A stretch of 64,000 bases of DNA from Streptomyces bathyalis (GCF_015910445.1 NZ_CP048882.1:1922001-1986000), one strand, 5' to 3'. Shown: positions 28,963-37,812, numbered from the stretch's first letter. The notes: generated from the letters alone by a model not told the origin. Numbers and translations: made by a program.

Positions 28963-30126
28963 GTGCGAAGCCGCTATCTGCCGTCCGTACGAGCCGCCGC
29001 GGCGGGGCTCGTCGCCCTGGCGCTGGTGACCACGGGTTGCTCAGACGATTCCGGCGGACCGTCGCCCGAGAAGTCCGAGTCGGCAACGCCCAGCGCGGAG
29101 ACGGGGCCGAACGCGACGGCATCGGCGGCGCCGGCGAAGGGCTCGGTGAAGGTGGAGCGCACCATCACCGCGCGCCTGAAGTCGCCCTGGGGCCTGGCGC
29201 CGCTGCCCGGCGGCGGACTGCTGGTCTCGCAGCGGGACGACGGCAAGATCATCCGAGTCGACGAGCGCAGCGGCAAGAAGACCGAAGTCGGCACGGTGCC
29301 GGGGGTGCAGGCAAGCGGAGAGGGCGGCCTGCTCGGCATCGCCGTGCCGCCGGACAGCGCCAAGCTGGTCTACGCGTATCTGACGACGGCGTCCGACAAC
29401 CGCATCGTCCGCATGGTCTACGACCCGAAGAAGCCCAGCGGCAACCAGCTCGGAGCGCCCGACACGATCCTCAAGGGCATCCCCAAGGGCGAGATCCACA
29501 ACGGCGGACGCATCGCGTTCGGCCCCGACAAGATGCTCTACGCCGGCACGGGAGAGTCGGGCCAGGGCGGGCTCTCGCAGAACAAGAAGTCCCTGGGCGG
29601 CAAGATCCTCCGCATGACGCCCGACGGCGAACCGCCCGGTCAGGGCAACCCCGAGCGCGACTCGTTCTTCTACACCTACGGCCACCGCAACGTGCAGGGC
29701 ATCGCCTGGGACGCCGGCAAGCGGCTGTGGGCGAGCGAGTTCGGCCAGAACACGTGGGACGAGTTGAACCTCATCCGTCCCGGCAAGAACTACGGCTGGC
29801 CCGAGGCCGAGGGACGGGCGGGCGAGTCCGGCTTCGTCGATCCGGTCGAGCAGTGGCGCACGGCCGACGCCTCCCCCAGCGGCATCGCCATCGTCAAGGG
29901 CTCCGTGTGGATGGCGGGCCTGCGCGGCGAACGGCTGTGGCGCATCCCGCTGAAGGGCACTGCCCCGGCGGCGGATCCGCAGGCGTTCCTGGAGGGCAGG
30001 TACGGACGGCTGCGCACCGTCGTCGCCGACGGCAGCGGCGGTCTGTGGCTCATGACGAGCGAGACGGACGGACGCGGGAGCCCGGATAGGGGCGATGACC
30101 GTATCCTGAAGCTGAAGGTGAGCTAG
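28963..30126 (+). CDS. Lipoprotein PQQ-type sugar dehydrogenase (glucose/sorbosone family)
   Basis: A 387-aa secreted lipoprotein: signal peptide with lipobox LVTTGC (Cys at about 27), then a Ser/Pro/Ala-rich linker and a six-bladed GSDH-type propeller. Family segments: LKSPWGLAPLPGGGLLVSQR, GEGGLLGIAVPP, IHNGGRIAFGPDKMLYAGTGE, ERDSFFYTYGHRNVQGIAW and LWASEFGQNTWDELN. GTG 28963 has GGGAGG upstream and starts (M)RSRYLPSVRAAAAG. Homologues oxidise aldoses with PQQ, but many actinobacterial members have unknown acceptors. Stop TAG immediately abuts an inverted-repeat element. Confidence 0.9.
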   Translation: MRSRYLPSVRAAAAGLVALALVTTGCSDDSGGPSPEKSESATPSAETGPNATASAAPAKGSVKVERTITARLKSPWGLAPLPGGGLLVSQRDDGKIIRVDERSGKKTEVGTVPGVQASGEGGLLGIAVPPDSAKLVYAYLTTASDNRIVRMVYDPKKPSGNQLGAPDTILKGIPKGEIHNGGRIAFGPDKMLYAGTGESGQGGLSQNKKSLGGKILRMTPDGEPPGQGNPERDSFFYTYGHRNVQGIAWDAGKRLWASEFGQNTWDELNLIRPGKNYGWPEAEGRAGESGFVDPVEQWRTADASPSGIAIVKGSVWMAGLRGERLWRIPLKGTAPAADPQAFLEGRYGRLRTVVADGSGGLWLMTSETDGRGSPDRGDDRILKLKVS

Positions 30127-30128
30127 GT

Positions 30129-30176
30129 CCTGTCTGACAAATAGCGTCGTTACCCAGACGGGATTTGTCAGACAGG
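30129..30176. repeat. MITE-like or terminator inverted repeat
   Basis: Perfect 14-bp arms cctgtctgacaaat (30129-30142) and atttgtcagacagg (30163-30176) with an inner cgtc/gacg pairing. AT content is high for this genome. The sequence resembles terminal repeats of Streptomyces insertion sequences. It may act as the terminator of the sugar dehydrogenase gene. No clear target duplication. Confidence 0.65.
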
Positions 30177-30218
30177 GCCCAGGCGGCGCCACCAGACGGG
30201 CGCCGGGCCGGAGGGCCG

Positions 30219-30446
30219 ATGTTCAACCTGATCGAGGAGCTCTTCTCCCCGAGCCGCAGGCACACGGAGGACGAACGCCGGCGGCTGGAGCACACACGGG
30301 TCGAAGAGGGCAGCAACGATCCGGGGCAGGGCCCGATCGACCTCAGCTCCGGGCACGTGCTGATCCGTCCGAGGGAGCAGCAGGCCACGAAGACGGACAC
30401 GGCGGCGGACGCAGGCACCGAACCGAACGGCGACGGGAGCCGGTGA
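30219..30446 (+). CDS. DUF6191-type small protein (first of two)
   Basis: A 75-aa acidic/basic mixed protein starting MFNLIEELFSPSRRHTEDE and ending in a low-complexity tail. The shared core with the next gene is F-x-PS-x-x-H-x-x-x-E-x-x-RLEHT-x-V-x-EG, then GPIDLSSGHVLI. No membrane segment or signal. ATG 30219 follows GGAGGGCCG. It overlaps the next gene at a GTGATG junction, so the two are translationally coupled. Function unknown; I recognise the pattern as the DUF6191 family from memory only. Confidence 0.8.
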   Translation: MFNLIEELFSPSRRHTEDERRRLEHTRVEEGSNDPGQGPIDLSSGHVLIRPREQQATKTDTAADAGTEPNGDGSR

Positions 30447-30691
30447 TGGACATTGCGGGCGACATCTTCCTTCCGAGCCAGCAGCACGCTCGGCACGAGC
30501 AGCAGCGGCTGGAGCACACCCTCGTCGTCGAGGGCACCCACGAGCCGGGCTGCGGACCCGTGGACCTCGGCTCGGGCAAGATCGTGATCGCGCTGCAGGA
30601 GCAGCACGCGATCCTGCCGGCGCGGCCGAAGCTCGAAGAGGAAGCCGAGGGCGACGACCCCGGCGGTGACGGTCCGCCGGACCTTCTCTGA
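30446..30691 (+). CDS. DUF6191-type small protein (second of two)
   Basis: An 81-aa paralogue of the preceding gene: MDIAGDIFLPSQQHARHEQQ, RLEHTLVVEGTHEPG and GPVDLGSGKIVIAL align with its core, followed by an acidic tail (EEEAEGDDPGGDG). The start overlaps the previous stop by one base (ATG 30446), or by four if GTG 30443 is used. It differs from the first copy mainly in the N-terminal and tail regions, so duplication is old. Function unknown. Confidence 0.8.
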   Translation: MDIAGDIFLPSQQHARHEQQRLEHTLVVEGTHEPGCGPVDLGSGKIVIALQEQHAILPARPKLEEEAEGDDPGGDGPPDLL

Positions 30692-30706
30692 CCCGGCGAC
30701 GCACCG

Positions 30707-30722
30707 CCGCCCGGCCGGGCGG
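30707..30722. terminator. Palindromic terminator between DUF6191 pair and LuxR gene
   Basis: The 16-bp perfect palindrome ccgcccggccgggcgg is followed by ttact on the plus strand, between convergent genes. Confidence 0.55.
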
Positions 30723-30741
30723 TTACTGGGCCCGGACGGGC

Positions 30742-33700
30742 TCAGCCCGCCGCGGAGCGCGTGTCCGGAGCGGTGAACAGCCGCAGCCGGTGAGCCATGG
30801 CCGCCGCCTCACCGCGCCCGCCCACACCCAGCTTCGCCAGGATGTTGGAGACGTGCACGCTCGCCGTCTTGGGCGAGATGAACAGCTGCTCGGCTATCTG
30901 CCTGTTGCTGCGCCCCGCGGCCACGAGACGGAGCACGTCACGCTCACGCTGTGTCAGTCCGAAGGTGTCCGCGGGCTCCTCCGCCTGCGCGGGGGAACGC
31001 CTGACTCCCGCTGACGCCGCCGGGGAAGCGGGCAGCCGGGCACGTATCGAGAGCTGCTCGATCTCGGTGCGGAGCGGCTCCGCGCCGAGCCGCCGTGCCA
31101 CCGTGTACGCCGCCGCCAGCAGTTCGTTGGCGCGCTCGCGTGCCTCGCGGCTCTGCGCCCCGTCCTCGAGCAGCGCCTCCGCCCAGCGGTGACGCGCCAT
31201 GGCCAGGTGGTACGGGCGCTCCATCGCCTCGTAGGCCTCCGTGACCGCCTGCCAGGCCCCGGGTGCCGAACACCCCTCGGCCCGGCCGATCTCCGCGGAG
31301 ACGAGCGCCGCGTGCGCCTCCCAGACGGGCGCCGGACGCGGGAGACGACGCACGGCGGTGCGCAGTTCCTCCAGCACGGCCGCGCGTCCCTCCTCGGCGG
31401 CGGGCAGGCCGCGCAGACCGGCCTCGTGGACCGCCGCGGCGTGCAGCAGGGGCCAGGCGTAGCGGTGCGTGCCGGGTGGAAAGCCCGCTTCCAGCGCGGC
31501 CCTCAACTCGGCCCGTACGGCCGCGAAATCGCCGCGGCCCGCGGCCACCTCCAGCTCGAAGTGCCGCAGCTGGACGGCGGCGTTCGCCGCGGCCGCATGG
31601 CTGCCCATCACCTCGCGGGCCGCCTCCACCGCGGCCTTCAGTCCCTCCAGGTCGCCGCGGCCGAGCTGGAGATGGGCCTTCATCAGGGCGGCGAAGCCCC
31701 TGGTCTCCGCCGAGCGTGCCGCTGCCGCGGCCTCCTCCGTGATCCGCGCGGCGTCCGCCCACTCCCCCATGGCGTACAGCGACTCGGCCTGGTTGCCCAG
31801 CGCGAAGCCGCACATGTCGGGGCGTCCGTGCGTCGCGGCTCCCTCCGCGGCCCGTACGGCGGCGGCGACCGATTCCCGGGAGCGGCCCGCGGCCTCCAGC
31901 TCGGTGGCGATGTTGATGTCCGCGCGCCCGACGACGCCGAACGCGCCCGCCGCCAGGGCCTGTTCACGCGCGAGGCTCATCTCGTCGATGCCGGCGCTGA
32001 GATCTCCCGAGTCGGCCATGAGGATGCCGAGGGTGATCCGGGCCTGCCATTCGATCGTGGTGGCGCCGACGACGCGGGCGAGCTCGACGGCCCGCACGGC
32101 GGTGCTCATGGCCTCAGGACCGGGCCGGTGCATCATGCCCCAGCTCGCCGCGCTGGTCAGTACGTCCGCGTGCACGGCGGACGGCGGCAGGCCCCGCACG
32201 AGCTCCTGGGCGCGGGCGATCTCGGCCCATCCGTCGCCACGGCCCAGTGCCTCCACCGTCTTGGAGCGGCTGACCCAGAACCACGCGGCGCGCAGCGGGT
32301 CCACGTCGTGGTCCAGCAGGTCGATGGCGCGCTTGGTCAGGGCCAGTGCGCGCTCGACCTCGCCGCCCGTGCGGGCGGCCACGACGGCCTCGGCCAGCAG
32401 CTCCATGAACGAGAGCGAATCCGCGGCCGGTTCCTCCGGGCAGTCGGCCGGGCGGGGATAGACCTCGGCCTCGTCCATGGGGCGCAGCCGCTCCCGCACC
32501 TCCTGCGGAACCTCGTGCCACAGCTCGATGGCGCGCTCCAGCAGCTGGTGCTGCTCGGCGAAGGCGTGTCTGCGCCGCGCCTCGACGGCCGCCGCGAGCA
32601 CGGCGGGCAGCGCCTTGGCGGCGTCACGGCCGTGGTACCAGTAGTGCGCCAGGCGCGTCGTGCACTCCTCGGACCGTACGAGCGAGGGGTCGGCCTCCAG
32701 GGACCTGGCATAGCGGCGGTTGAGGCCGGCGGCCTCCCCCGGCAGCAGATCCTCGCTGACGGCCTCGCGCAGCAGGGCGTGGCGGAAGCGGTAGCCGTCA
32801 CCGTCCTCGGTCGGCAGCAGCACGTTGGCACCGACCGCCACGCGCAGCGCGTCCAGCAGTTCGGTGGTGGGCAGCTCGCAGACGGCGGCGAGCAGGGCGT
32901 GCCCGACGGCGGAGCCGCCCTGTGCGGCGATCCTCAGCACCTGCTGGGCGTGCTCGGGAAGCGCTTCGACACGTACGAGCAGCAGGTCTCGCAGGGAGTC
33001 GCTTATGCCGCACGTGGAGCAGTTGGCAGTGAGTTCCTCGACGAAGAAGGGATTGCCGTCGGAGCGTTCGAAGATGACGCGGGCCTGCTCGGGCTCGGGC
33101 TCGGTGACCCCCTGGATCCCCGCTATCTGTGCGTGCACCTCCGCGCGGGTCAGCCGGGGCAGTTCGATCCGGCGGACGCTGCGGAGCCTGTCCAGCTCCG
33201 CCAGGAAGGGACGCAGCGGGTGGCGGCGGTGGATGTCGTCCGAGCGGTAGGTCGCGAGCAGGATCAGCCGGGAGGTGTGCACGGAGCGGAACAGGTAGCC
33301 GAGGAGTTCGCGGGTGGAGCGGTCCGCCCAGTGCAGATCCTCCAGGGCGATCACGACCGTACGGCGCGTGGCCAGCCGTTCCAGCAGCTGTGCGGTCAGC
33401 TCGAAGAGGCGGGCGCGGCCGTCCTCCTCGTCGTACGCCTCGGCGGCCGCGGCTCCGGGGCTGCCAGGGGCAGGCGCCAGGTCGGGCAGCAGACGGGCCA
33501 GCTCAGCCTCCCTGCCCGCGACTGCCTCTGCCAGCGCGGCCTCGCCCAGGCTTCGGTGCAGGCCGCGCAGGGCGGTGGCGAAGGGCGCGAACGGCAGCCC
33601 GTCCGCGCCCAGTTCGAGACAGCCGCCGATCGCCGTGGTGGCGCCGGCGGCGCGAGCGGCCGAGAGGAATTCCTCCAGCAGGCGGCTCTTGCCGACGCCT

Positions 33701-33837
33701 GCCTCGCCGCCCAGCAGCAATGCCTGCGGCTCGCCCGCGTCGGCGCGGGCGAGCGCGTCCTCGAGCAGCGTCAGCTCGTCCCTGCGGCCGACGAATACGG
33801 GACTGATGGTGGATTGGCTGGACACATCGCCCAGCAT
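30742..33837 (-). CDS. Large ATP-binding LuxR-family (LAL) regulator
   Basis: About 1031 aa. N-terminal AAA/STAND ATPase: Walker A LLLGGEAGVGKSRLLEEF, Walker B VVIALEDLHWADRSTREL. A long helical TPR-like middle (about 430-930) follows, and the C-terminal LuxR HTH is LTQRERDVLRLVAAGRSNRQ, then ISPKTASVHVSNILAKLGV. Such LAL proteins activate sugar, antibiotic or stress genes after sensing a ligand through the TPR part. Start is uncertain: ATG 33837 (GGCAGG upstream) or ATG 33855. A 55-aa gene lies directly upstream on the same strand, separated by 86 bp or less. Target genes cannot be named. Confidence 0.9.
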   Translation of the reverse strand: MLGDVSSQSTISPVFVGRRDELTLLEDALARADAGEPQALLLGGEAGVGKSRLLEEFLSAARAAGATTAIGGCLELGADGLPFAPFATALRGLHRSLGEAALAEAVAGREAELARLLPDLAPAPGSPGAAAAEAYDEEDGRARLFELTAQLLERLATRRTVVIALEDLHWADRSTRELLGYLFRSVHTSRLILLATYRSDDIHRRHPLRPFLAELDRLRSVRRIELPRLTRAEVHAQIAGIQGVTEPEPEQARVIFERSDGNPFFVEELTANCSTCGISDSLRDLLLVRVEALPEHAQQVLRIAAQGGSAVGHALLAAVCELPTTELLDALRVAVGANVLLPTEDGDGYRFRHALLREAVSEDLLPGEAAGLNRRYARSLEADPSLVRSEECTTRLAHYWYHGRDAAKALPAVLAAAVEARRRHAFAEQHQLLERAIELWHEVPQEVRERLRPMDEAEVYPRPADCPEEPAADSLSFMELLAEAVVAARTGGEVERALALTKRAIDLLDHDVDPLRAAWFWVSRSKTVEALGRGDGWAEIARAQELVRGLPPSAVHADVLTSAASWGMMHRPGPEAMSTAVRAVELARVVGATTIEWQARITLGILMADSGDLSAGIDEMSLAREQALAAGAFGVVGRADINIATELEAAGRSRESVAAAVRAAEGAATHGRPDMCGFALGNQAESLYAMGEWADAARITEEAAAAARSAETRGFAALMKAHLQLGRGDLEGLKAAVEAAREVMGSHAAAANAAVQLRHFELEVAAGRGDFAAVRAELRAALEAGFPPGTHRYAWPLLHAAAVHEAGLRGLPAAEEGRAAVLEELRTAVRRLPRPAPVWEAHAALVSAEIGRAEGCSAPGAWQAVTEAYEAMERPYHLAMARHRWAEALLEDGAQSREARERANELLAAAYTVARRLGAEPLRTEIEQLSIRARLPASPAASAGVRRSPAQAEEPADTFGLTQRERDVLRLVAAGRSNRQIAEQLFISPKTASVHVSNILAKLGVGGRGEAAAMAHRLRLFTAPDTRSAAG

Positions 33838-33923
33838 GGCACCTGCCACCGACATTGCGGCAGCCGGTTTCTCGCCCGGCGCCCGCTCCTTCACGACGAG
33901 GGGCAGGGGCGCCGGTAGCTGGT

Positions 33924-34091
33924 TCACGCGGACCTGAGCCAGAAGCGGCGCGCACGCTTCGAGTGGCGCGCGACCTCCTCCCGGTGCTGGTGCCCGCCTC
34001 CGGCGTTCTCGAGGGCGCGGCGCTCGGCCGCTGCCTTCTGACGCATTTCGGCGATGCGCAGGAGCCCTGCCTCGTGGCCGTAGTAGTGCAT
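33924..34091 (-). CDS. Small basic protein, 55 aa, function unknown
   Basis: Begins MHYYGHEAGLLRIAEMRQKA and ends in an Arg-rich stretch (RHSKRARRFW). CAGGAGAG precedes the ATG at 34091 with good spacing. A predicted helix rich in Ala, Glu and Arg spans residues 8-35. Similar short proteins with an aromatic/His start followed by an Ala-Glu-Arg helix seem familiar in Streptomyces, but I cannot name the family. It lies just upstream of the LAL regulator, probably co-transcribed. An inverted repeat ctgtgga / tccacag (34110-34142) lies in its leader. Confidence 0.72.
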   Translation of the reverse strand: MHYYGHEAGLLRIAEMRQKAAAERRALENAGGGHQHREEVARHSKRARRFWLRSA

Positions 34092-34433
34092 CACTGACTC
34101 TCCTGGTGTCTGTGGACGGACTGCTTTTCGCTGTCTCCACAGTCGTCTCCCAGGTGGGGCCCCCACATCGGGCACCTGACCGGTCTTGTCGGCCTCCGGG
34201 GCCTTAGTCCCACCGCCCAGGGGTCTTAGGCACCTCACGGCACGGCTGAGCCGCCCGTCGCGGGTCCTCAGACGGGTGGGCGGGCGGCGTCCGATCCCCT
34301 TCTCCGGCTTCGACCGGGCGGCCTCGCGCGTCCCTGGACGATCCGGTTCCTGACACGTCCGAGCCGCCCGTCGGGGTCTTGGACCCCGCGCGCGGGCGGC
34401 TCGGCCGGTGGTTCCTTCAGTTGTGAACTGCCG
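34092..34433. other. Intergenic region with two terminator stems
   Basis: 342 bp with no gene. It holds the leader of the 55-aa gene (inverted repeat 34110-34142), a weaker hairpin (gccgcccg / cgggcggc, 34250-34288) and the very strong terminator at 34360-34403. Confidence 0.6.
34360..34403 (-). terminator. Strong two-part terminator stem
   Basis: Outer arms cgagccgcccg / cgggcggctcg (11 bp perfect) enclose an inner stem ggggtc / gacccc with a ttg loop. It lies 31 bp after the stop of the 203-aa membrane protein. Confidence 0.9.
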
Positions 34434-35045
34434 TCACTGTGCGGGCGGTGTGGGCGGCGCGGCCGGCATCTCGGGAGCAGGCGCGAACAGGTCCAGGTAC
34501 ATGCCCCCGGCCACGACGAGGCCGATCACGCCGAGGATGACCCCGCCCAGCGCGACCGCCTTGACCCAGGAGGCCGTCTCGGCACGCTTGGCGACGAGCC
34601 CGAGCAGCACACCGCCCACGAGCACGGCGATCACCGCGAAGATCCCGTTGAGGAGAGCGGTGGCATGCCAGGGCGCGCCGTACAGCGCGGTGATCTGGTC
34701 GGCTCCGCCGCCGCCCTGCTGGCCCTGGGCACTGCTCTCGATCTGCCCGATGAGCTGTTTGCGATCGCGCAGCATTTCGCTGAGAGAGGTACCAGTGATG
34801 GACGCCAGGCCGAACGCGGCGCTCACGACGGCGCCCGCTCCGGCGCCCAGGCCGCCGCGGGGGGCCTCGTTCACCAGGACGGTCTCTTCCACGTGGACCT
34901 CGTCGGCGGAGCCGTCGTCCTGGAGCACCTCAGCGCGGGTGTCCTCGCTGACGGCGGTCTCTTCGGCCTTGCCCGCGGTCTTCTTGTCGTTATCGGTCTC
35001 CGCCTGCTTGGCGGCGGTCTTCTCGGTCTTGGTCTCGGTAGCCAT
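34434..35045 (-). CDS. Membrane protein, 203 aa, function unknown
   Basis: The N-terminal 60 residues are hydrophilic and charged (Lys/Glu/Asp/Thr-rich, with repeats like TEKTAAKQAETDNDKKTAG). Three hydrophobic segments follow: GAGAGAVVSAAFGLASIT (about 70-87), a strong one at about 130-150 (LLNGIFAVIAVLVGGVLLGL) and another at about 162-185 (AVALGGVILGVIGLVVAGG). The C-terminal tail is Pro/Ala-rich. It starts only 6 bp after the MMPL exporter stop, so the two are probably one operon. No family recognised. Confidence 0.75.
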   Translation of the reverse strand: MATETKTEKTAAKQAETDNDKKTAGKAEETAVSEDTRAEVLQDDGSADEVHVEETVLVNEAPRGGLGAGAGAVVSAAFGLASITGTSLSEMLRDRKQLIGQIESSAQGQQGGGGADQITALYGAPWHATALLNGIFAVIAVLVGGVLLGLVAKRAETASWVKAVALGGVILGVIGLVVAGGMYLDLFAPAPEMPAAPPTPPAQ

Positions 35046-35051
35046 GGGGCG

Positions 35052-37403
35052 TCACCGTAGGGGCCCTTTCTGAGAGTCAGATGAGAGTTCGTCGCGGGGC
35101 GCCGGGACCACCCCTCCGGCCGCCGCGGCGACCGGTTCCGGCACCGCTTCGGGCACGGGTTCCGGCACGGGTTCCGGCTCGATGCTGACGCGCGGGAGCA
35201 ACCGGTCCATCCAGCGGGGCAGCCACCAGTTGGCGCCGCCCAGCATGTGCATCAGGGCCGGGACCAGCAACGTACGCAGCACGAACGCGTCCAGCGCCAC
35301 GGCGGATGCGAGACCGATGCCGAACATCGCGATGATCCTGTCGCCGCTGAGTACGAACGCGCCGAAGACCGCGATCATGATGACGGCAGCGGAGTTGATC
35401 ACCCGCCCCGTCTCGGCGAGCCCCACGCGTACCGATCTGCGGTTGTCGCCGGTCAGACGCCACTCCTCGTACATGCGGCTGACGAGGAAGACCTGGTAGT
35501 CCATCGACAGCCCGAAGAGCACCGACACCATGATCACCGGCAGGAACGGTTCGATCGGACCGGATCCGCCCAGCCCCATCAGACCGCTGCCCCAGCCCCA
35601 CTGGAACACGGCGACGACGACCCCGGAGGACGCGGCCACCGCCATCACGTTCATCAGGGCGGCCTTGAGCGGGATCCCGATGCTGCGGAAGGCGAGCAGG
35701 AGCAGCGCGCAGCCGAGCGAGACCACGACGCCGACGAAGAGCGGCAGCTTGCCGAGGATCACGGAGGCGAAGTCGTCGTGCGCCGCCGTCACCCCGCCGA
35801 CCTTCACGTCCAGGGAGCTGGAGTGGGTCGCATCCGGCAGCACGTCCTCGCGCAGGTCCTCCACGAGCTGTGAGGTGCTTTCGTCCTGCGGGGCGCCCTC
35901 GGGAACGACAGTGATCACCCCTGTGTTTCCGCTGCCGTTGAGCTCGCCGCCCGAGACATGGGCGACGCCTTGGACGTCGCGCAGCTTGCCGGGCAGCTCC
36001 TCGAAGTCGAGCTTCGCGGCGGCGTCGTCGATCTCGCCGACCAGCGTGAGCGGCCCGTTCGTGCCCGGCCCGAATCCGTCGGCCATCAGGTCGTAGGCCT
36101 GCCTGGTCGTCGTCGTACGCGGGTTGCTGCCCTGGTCGGACGTGCCCAGCTGGAGCCCGCTCACCGGAATCGCCAGCACCACCATCAGCAACGTGGCGAG
36201 CCCGCCGAGCAGCCGGGGATGGCGTGCGACGAAGGCCGACCAGCGCGCTGCCGTGCAGGCGCGGGCACGGCCGCCGGTCTTGCCGGTCCCGGGCTCGTCG
36301 TCCGTGTGGAGGTCGGCGGGTTCGTCCGGTCCGTGTTCGGCGAGCCTGCGCCGCTCACGCCTGCTCAGTGCCCGCTTGCCGATCACCCCCAGCAGGGCGG
36401 GCACCAGCGTCACCGAGGAGAGCACCGCCAGTACCACCGTCAGCGAGGCAGCGACGGCGACACCGTTCAGGAAGCTCAGCTGCAGTACGAGCATGCCCAG
36501 GAGGGCTATGCACACCGTCACACCAGCGAACACAACGGCCCGCCCCGCCGACGCCACGGCACGCTCCGCCGCCTCCGCGACGGGCATGCCCTCCTTGAGG
36601 CCGCGGCGGTGCCTGGTGACGATGAAGAGGGCGTAGTCGATGCCCACGCCGAGCCCGATGAGGGTGCCGAGCATCGGCGCGAAATCGGCCACCGTCATCA
36701 CATGGCTCAGCAGCCCGATGCCGAGGATCGCCGTGCCCACACTGACGAGCGCCGTCACCAGGGGCAGCAGCATCGCCGCCAGCGAGCCGAAGGCGACCAG
36801 CAGCACGACGGCCGCGACGGCGATGCCGACGGCCTCGCTCATGTGGCCTTCCTGCTTCTCGGTCAGCGCGATGCCGGGACCGCCGGCCTCGACGTCCATG
36901 CCGGGGACGTCCTCGCCCGCCCGCTGCGCGGTGTCGACGACGCGCTGCACGTCCTTCTTGTCGAGCTTCTCGACGGGAGCGTCGAACGTCACCGTGGCGT
37001 AGGCGGTGCGGCCGTCCCGGCTGATGCGGTCCTGGTGCTCGCCGCGATCGCCCGAGCCGCCGCCGTAGGGGCTCTGGACCGCGCCCACCCCCGGCAGGGC
37101 CGCGACATCGTCGAGGGTCCGGTCCATGGTCTTCTCGACCTGGGTGTCCCGGACCCTGTCGGTGGAGGCGTCCGTGCCCTTGCCCGTGTGCCAGACGATC
37201 GTGTCGCTGTCGCCCTCCCGGCCGGGGAAGCTCTGGCTGATCAGAGTGTTGGCCTTCCCGGACTCGGTGCCCGGCACGTCGTACTTGTTGGAGAAGGCCG
37301 AACCGGTGAGGACGGCGGAGGTGCCCACGCCCAGCAGAACGGCGCACCAGAGAAGGATCACGGCCAGACGGCGGCGCAGGCACCAGCGAGCGATAGCCGT
37401 CAT
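35052..37403 (-). CDS. MMPL/RND-superfamily exporter
   Basis: 783 aa with the two-halved RND layout: TM1 (VILLWCAVLLGVGTSAVL, about 15-32), an extracytoplasmic loop, a TM2-6 block with GLGVGIDYALFIVTRHRRGL, a cytoplasmic charged linker (about 365-400), then the second repeat with MVSVLFGLSMDYQVFLVSR. These two GxxxDY(A/Q)xF motifs mark MMPL transporters, which export lipids, siderophores or drugs by proton motive force. Start ATG 37403 has GGAAGAGG upstream; the longer frame crosses a hairpin element. A C-terminal Pro/Glu/Val repeat tail precedes the stop. Substrate unknown. Likely heads an operon with the 203-aa membrane protein. Confidence 0.9.
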   Translation of the reverse strand: MTAIARWCLRRRLAVILLWCAVLLGVGTSAVLTGSAFSNKYDVPGTESGKANTLISQSFPGREGDSDTIVWHTGKGTDASTDRVRDTQVEKTMDRTLDDVAALPGVGAVQSPYGGGSGDRGEHQDRISRDGRTAYATVTFDAPVEKLDKKDVQRVVDTAQRAGEDVPGMDVEAGGPGIALTEKQEGHMSEAVGIAVAAVVLLVAFGSLAAMLLPLVTALVSVGTAILGIGLLSHVMTVADFAPMLGTLIGLGVGIDYALFIVTRHRRGLKEGMPVAEAAERAVASAGRAVVFAGVTVCIALLGMLVLQLSFLNGVAVAASLTVVLAVLSSVTLVPALLGVIGKRALSRRERRRLAEHGPDEPADLHTDDEPGTGKTGGRARACTAARWSAFVARHPRLLGGLATLLMVVLAIPVSGLQLGTSDQGSNPRTTTTRQAYDLMADGFGPGTNGPLTLVGEIDDAAAKLDFEELPGKLRDVQGVAHVSGGELNGSGNTGVITVVPEGAPQDESTSQLVEDLREDVLPDATHSSSLDVKVGGVTAAHDDFASVILGKLPLFVGVVVSLGCALLLLAFRSIGIPLKAALMNVMAVAASSGVVVAVFQWGWGSGLMGLGGSGPIEPFLPVIMVSVLFGLSMDYQVFLVSRMYEEWRLTGDNRRSVRVGLAETGRVINSAAVIMIAVFGAFVLSGDRIIAMFGIGLASAVALDAFVLRTLLVPALMHMLGGANWWLPRWMDRLLPRVSIEPEPVPEPVPEAVPEPVAAAAGGVVPAPRDELSSDSQKGPLR

Positions 37404-37495
37404 GCGTCGACCTCTTCCGGGGGACATGGGGCGTGTGCGGGTCCCACGGGCCGGCCGTTCCGTCGTTCCGTACGGCACCCGGCGGGAGCGGGTGT

Positions 37496-37530
37496 GGGGG
37501 TCCCCCCAGGCCGTTAGGCCGAGGGGGAAC
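37496..37530 (+). repeat. G-rich hairpin element
   Basis: gggggtccccccaggcc-gtta-ggccgagggggaac; the best stand-alone copy of the family in this window. Located 93-127 bp upstream of the MMPL start. Confidence 0.7.
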
Positions 37531-37748
37531 ATCGTAATGCGGTCGTGATGTTCCGTCCTGGCAGCCTGACACCCTATGAAGATCCTTTGCCACCTTTGTG
37601 TTCATGGCCACAAATGCCGAGCCGCCCTGGCGTTTCGGCAGGTCGTCCCGTACGGCGTTCCATGGGGGAATGTGTGCCGGCGCAAAGCGACGGTGGCGGG
37701 CAGGGCCCGAGGGTGCCGGGGAGGGCCGCACCCACCGAACGCACGAAG

Positions 37749-37776
37749 GAGGGGCGGCCCCGGCGGACCGCCCCTC
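37749..37776 (-). terminator. gatCAB operon terminator
   Basis: Stem gaggggcgg / ccgcccctc (9 bp perfect, 10-nt loop), 36 bp past the gatB stop. Confidence 0.85.
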
Positions 37777-37812
37777 CCCTGTGCAATCGGCTCCTGGACG
37801 CGGAGCCCGGCC

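Larger units (their letters stand above)
37404..37812. promoter_or_regulatory. MMPL upstream region with element, operator candidate and gatB terminator
   Basis: 409 bp. It contains a G-rich hairpin element (37496-37530), an inverted repeat tttgtg-N8-cacaaa near 37597-37616 that may be an operator, -10-like TAGGGT on the minus strand near 37572, and the gatB terminator at 37749-37776. No gene seen. Confidence 0.5.

Noticed and set aside
33838..34140. N-terminal extension of the LAL regulator
   Set aside because: It overlaps the 55-aa gene, which has its own SD and better coding features in another frame.
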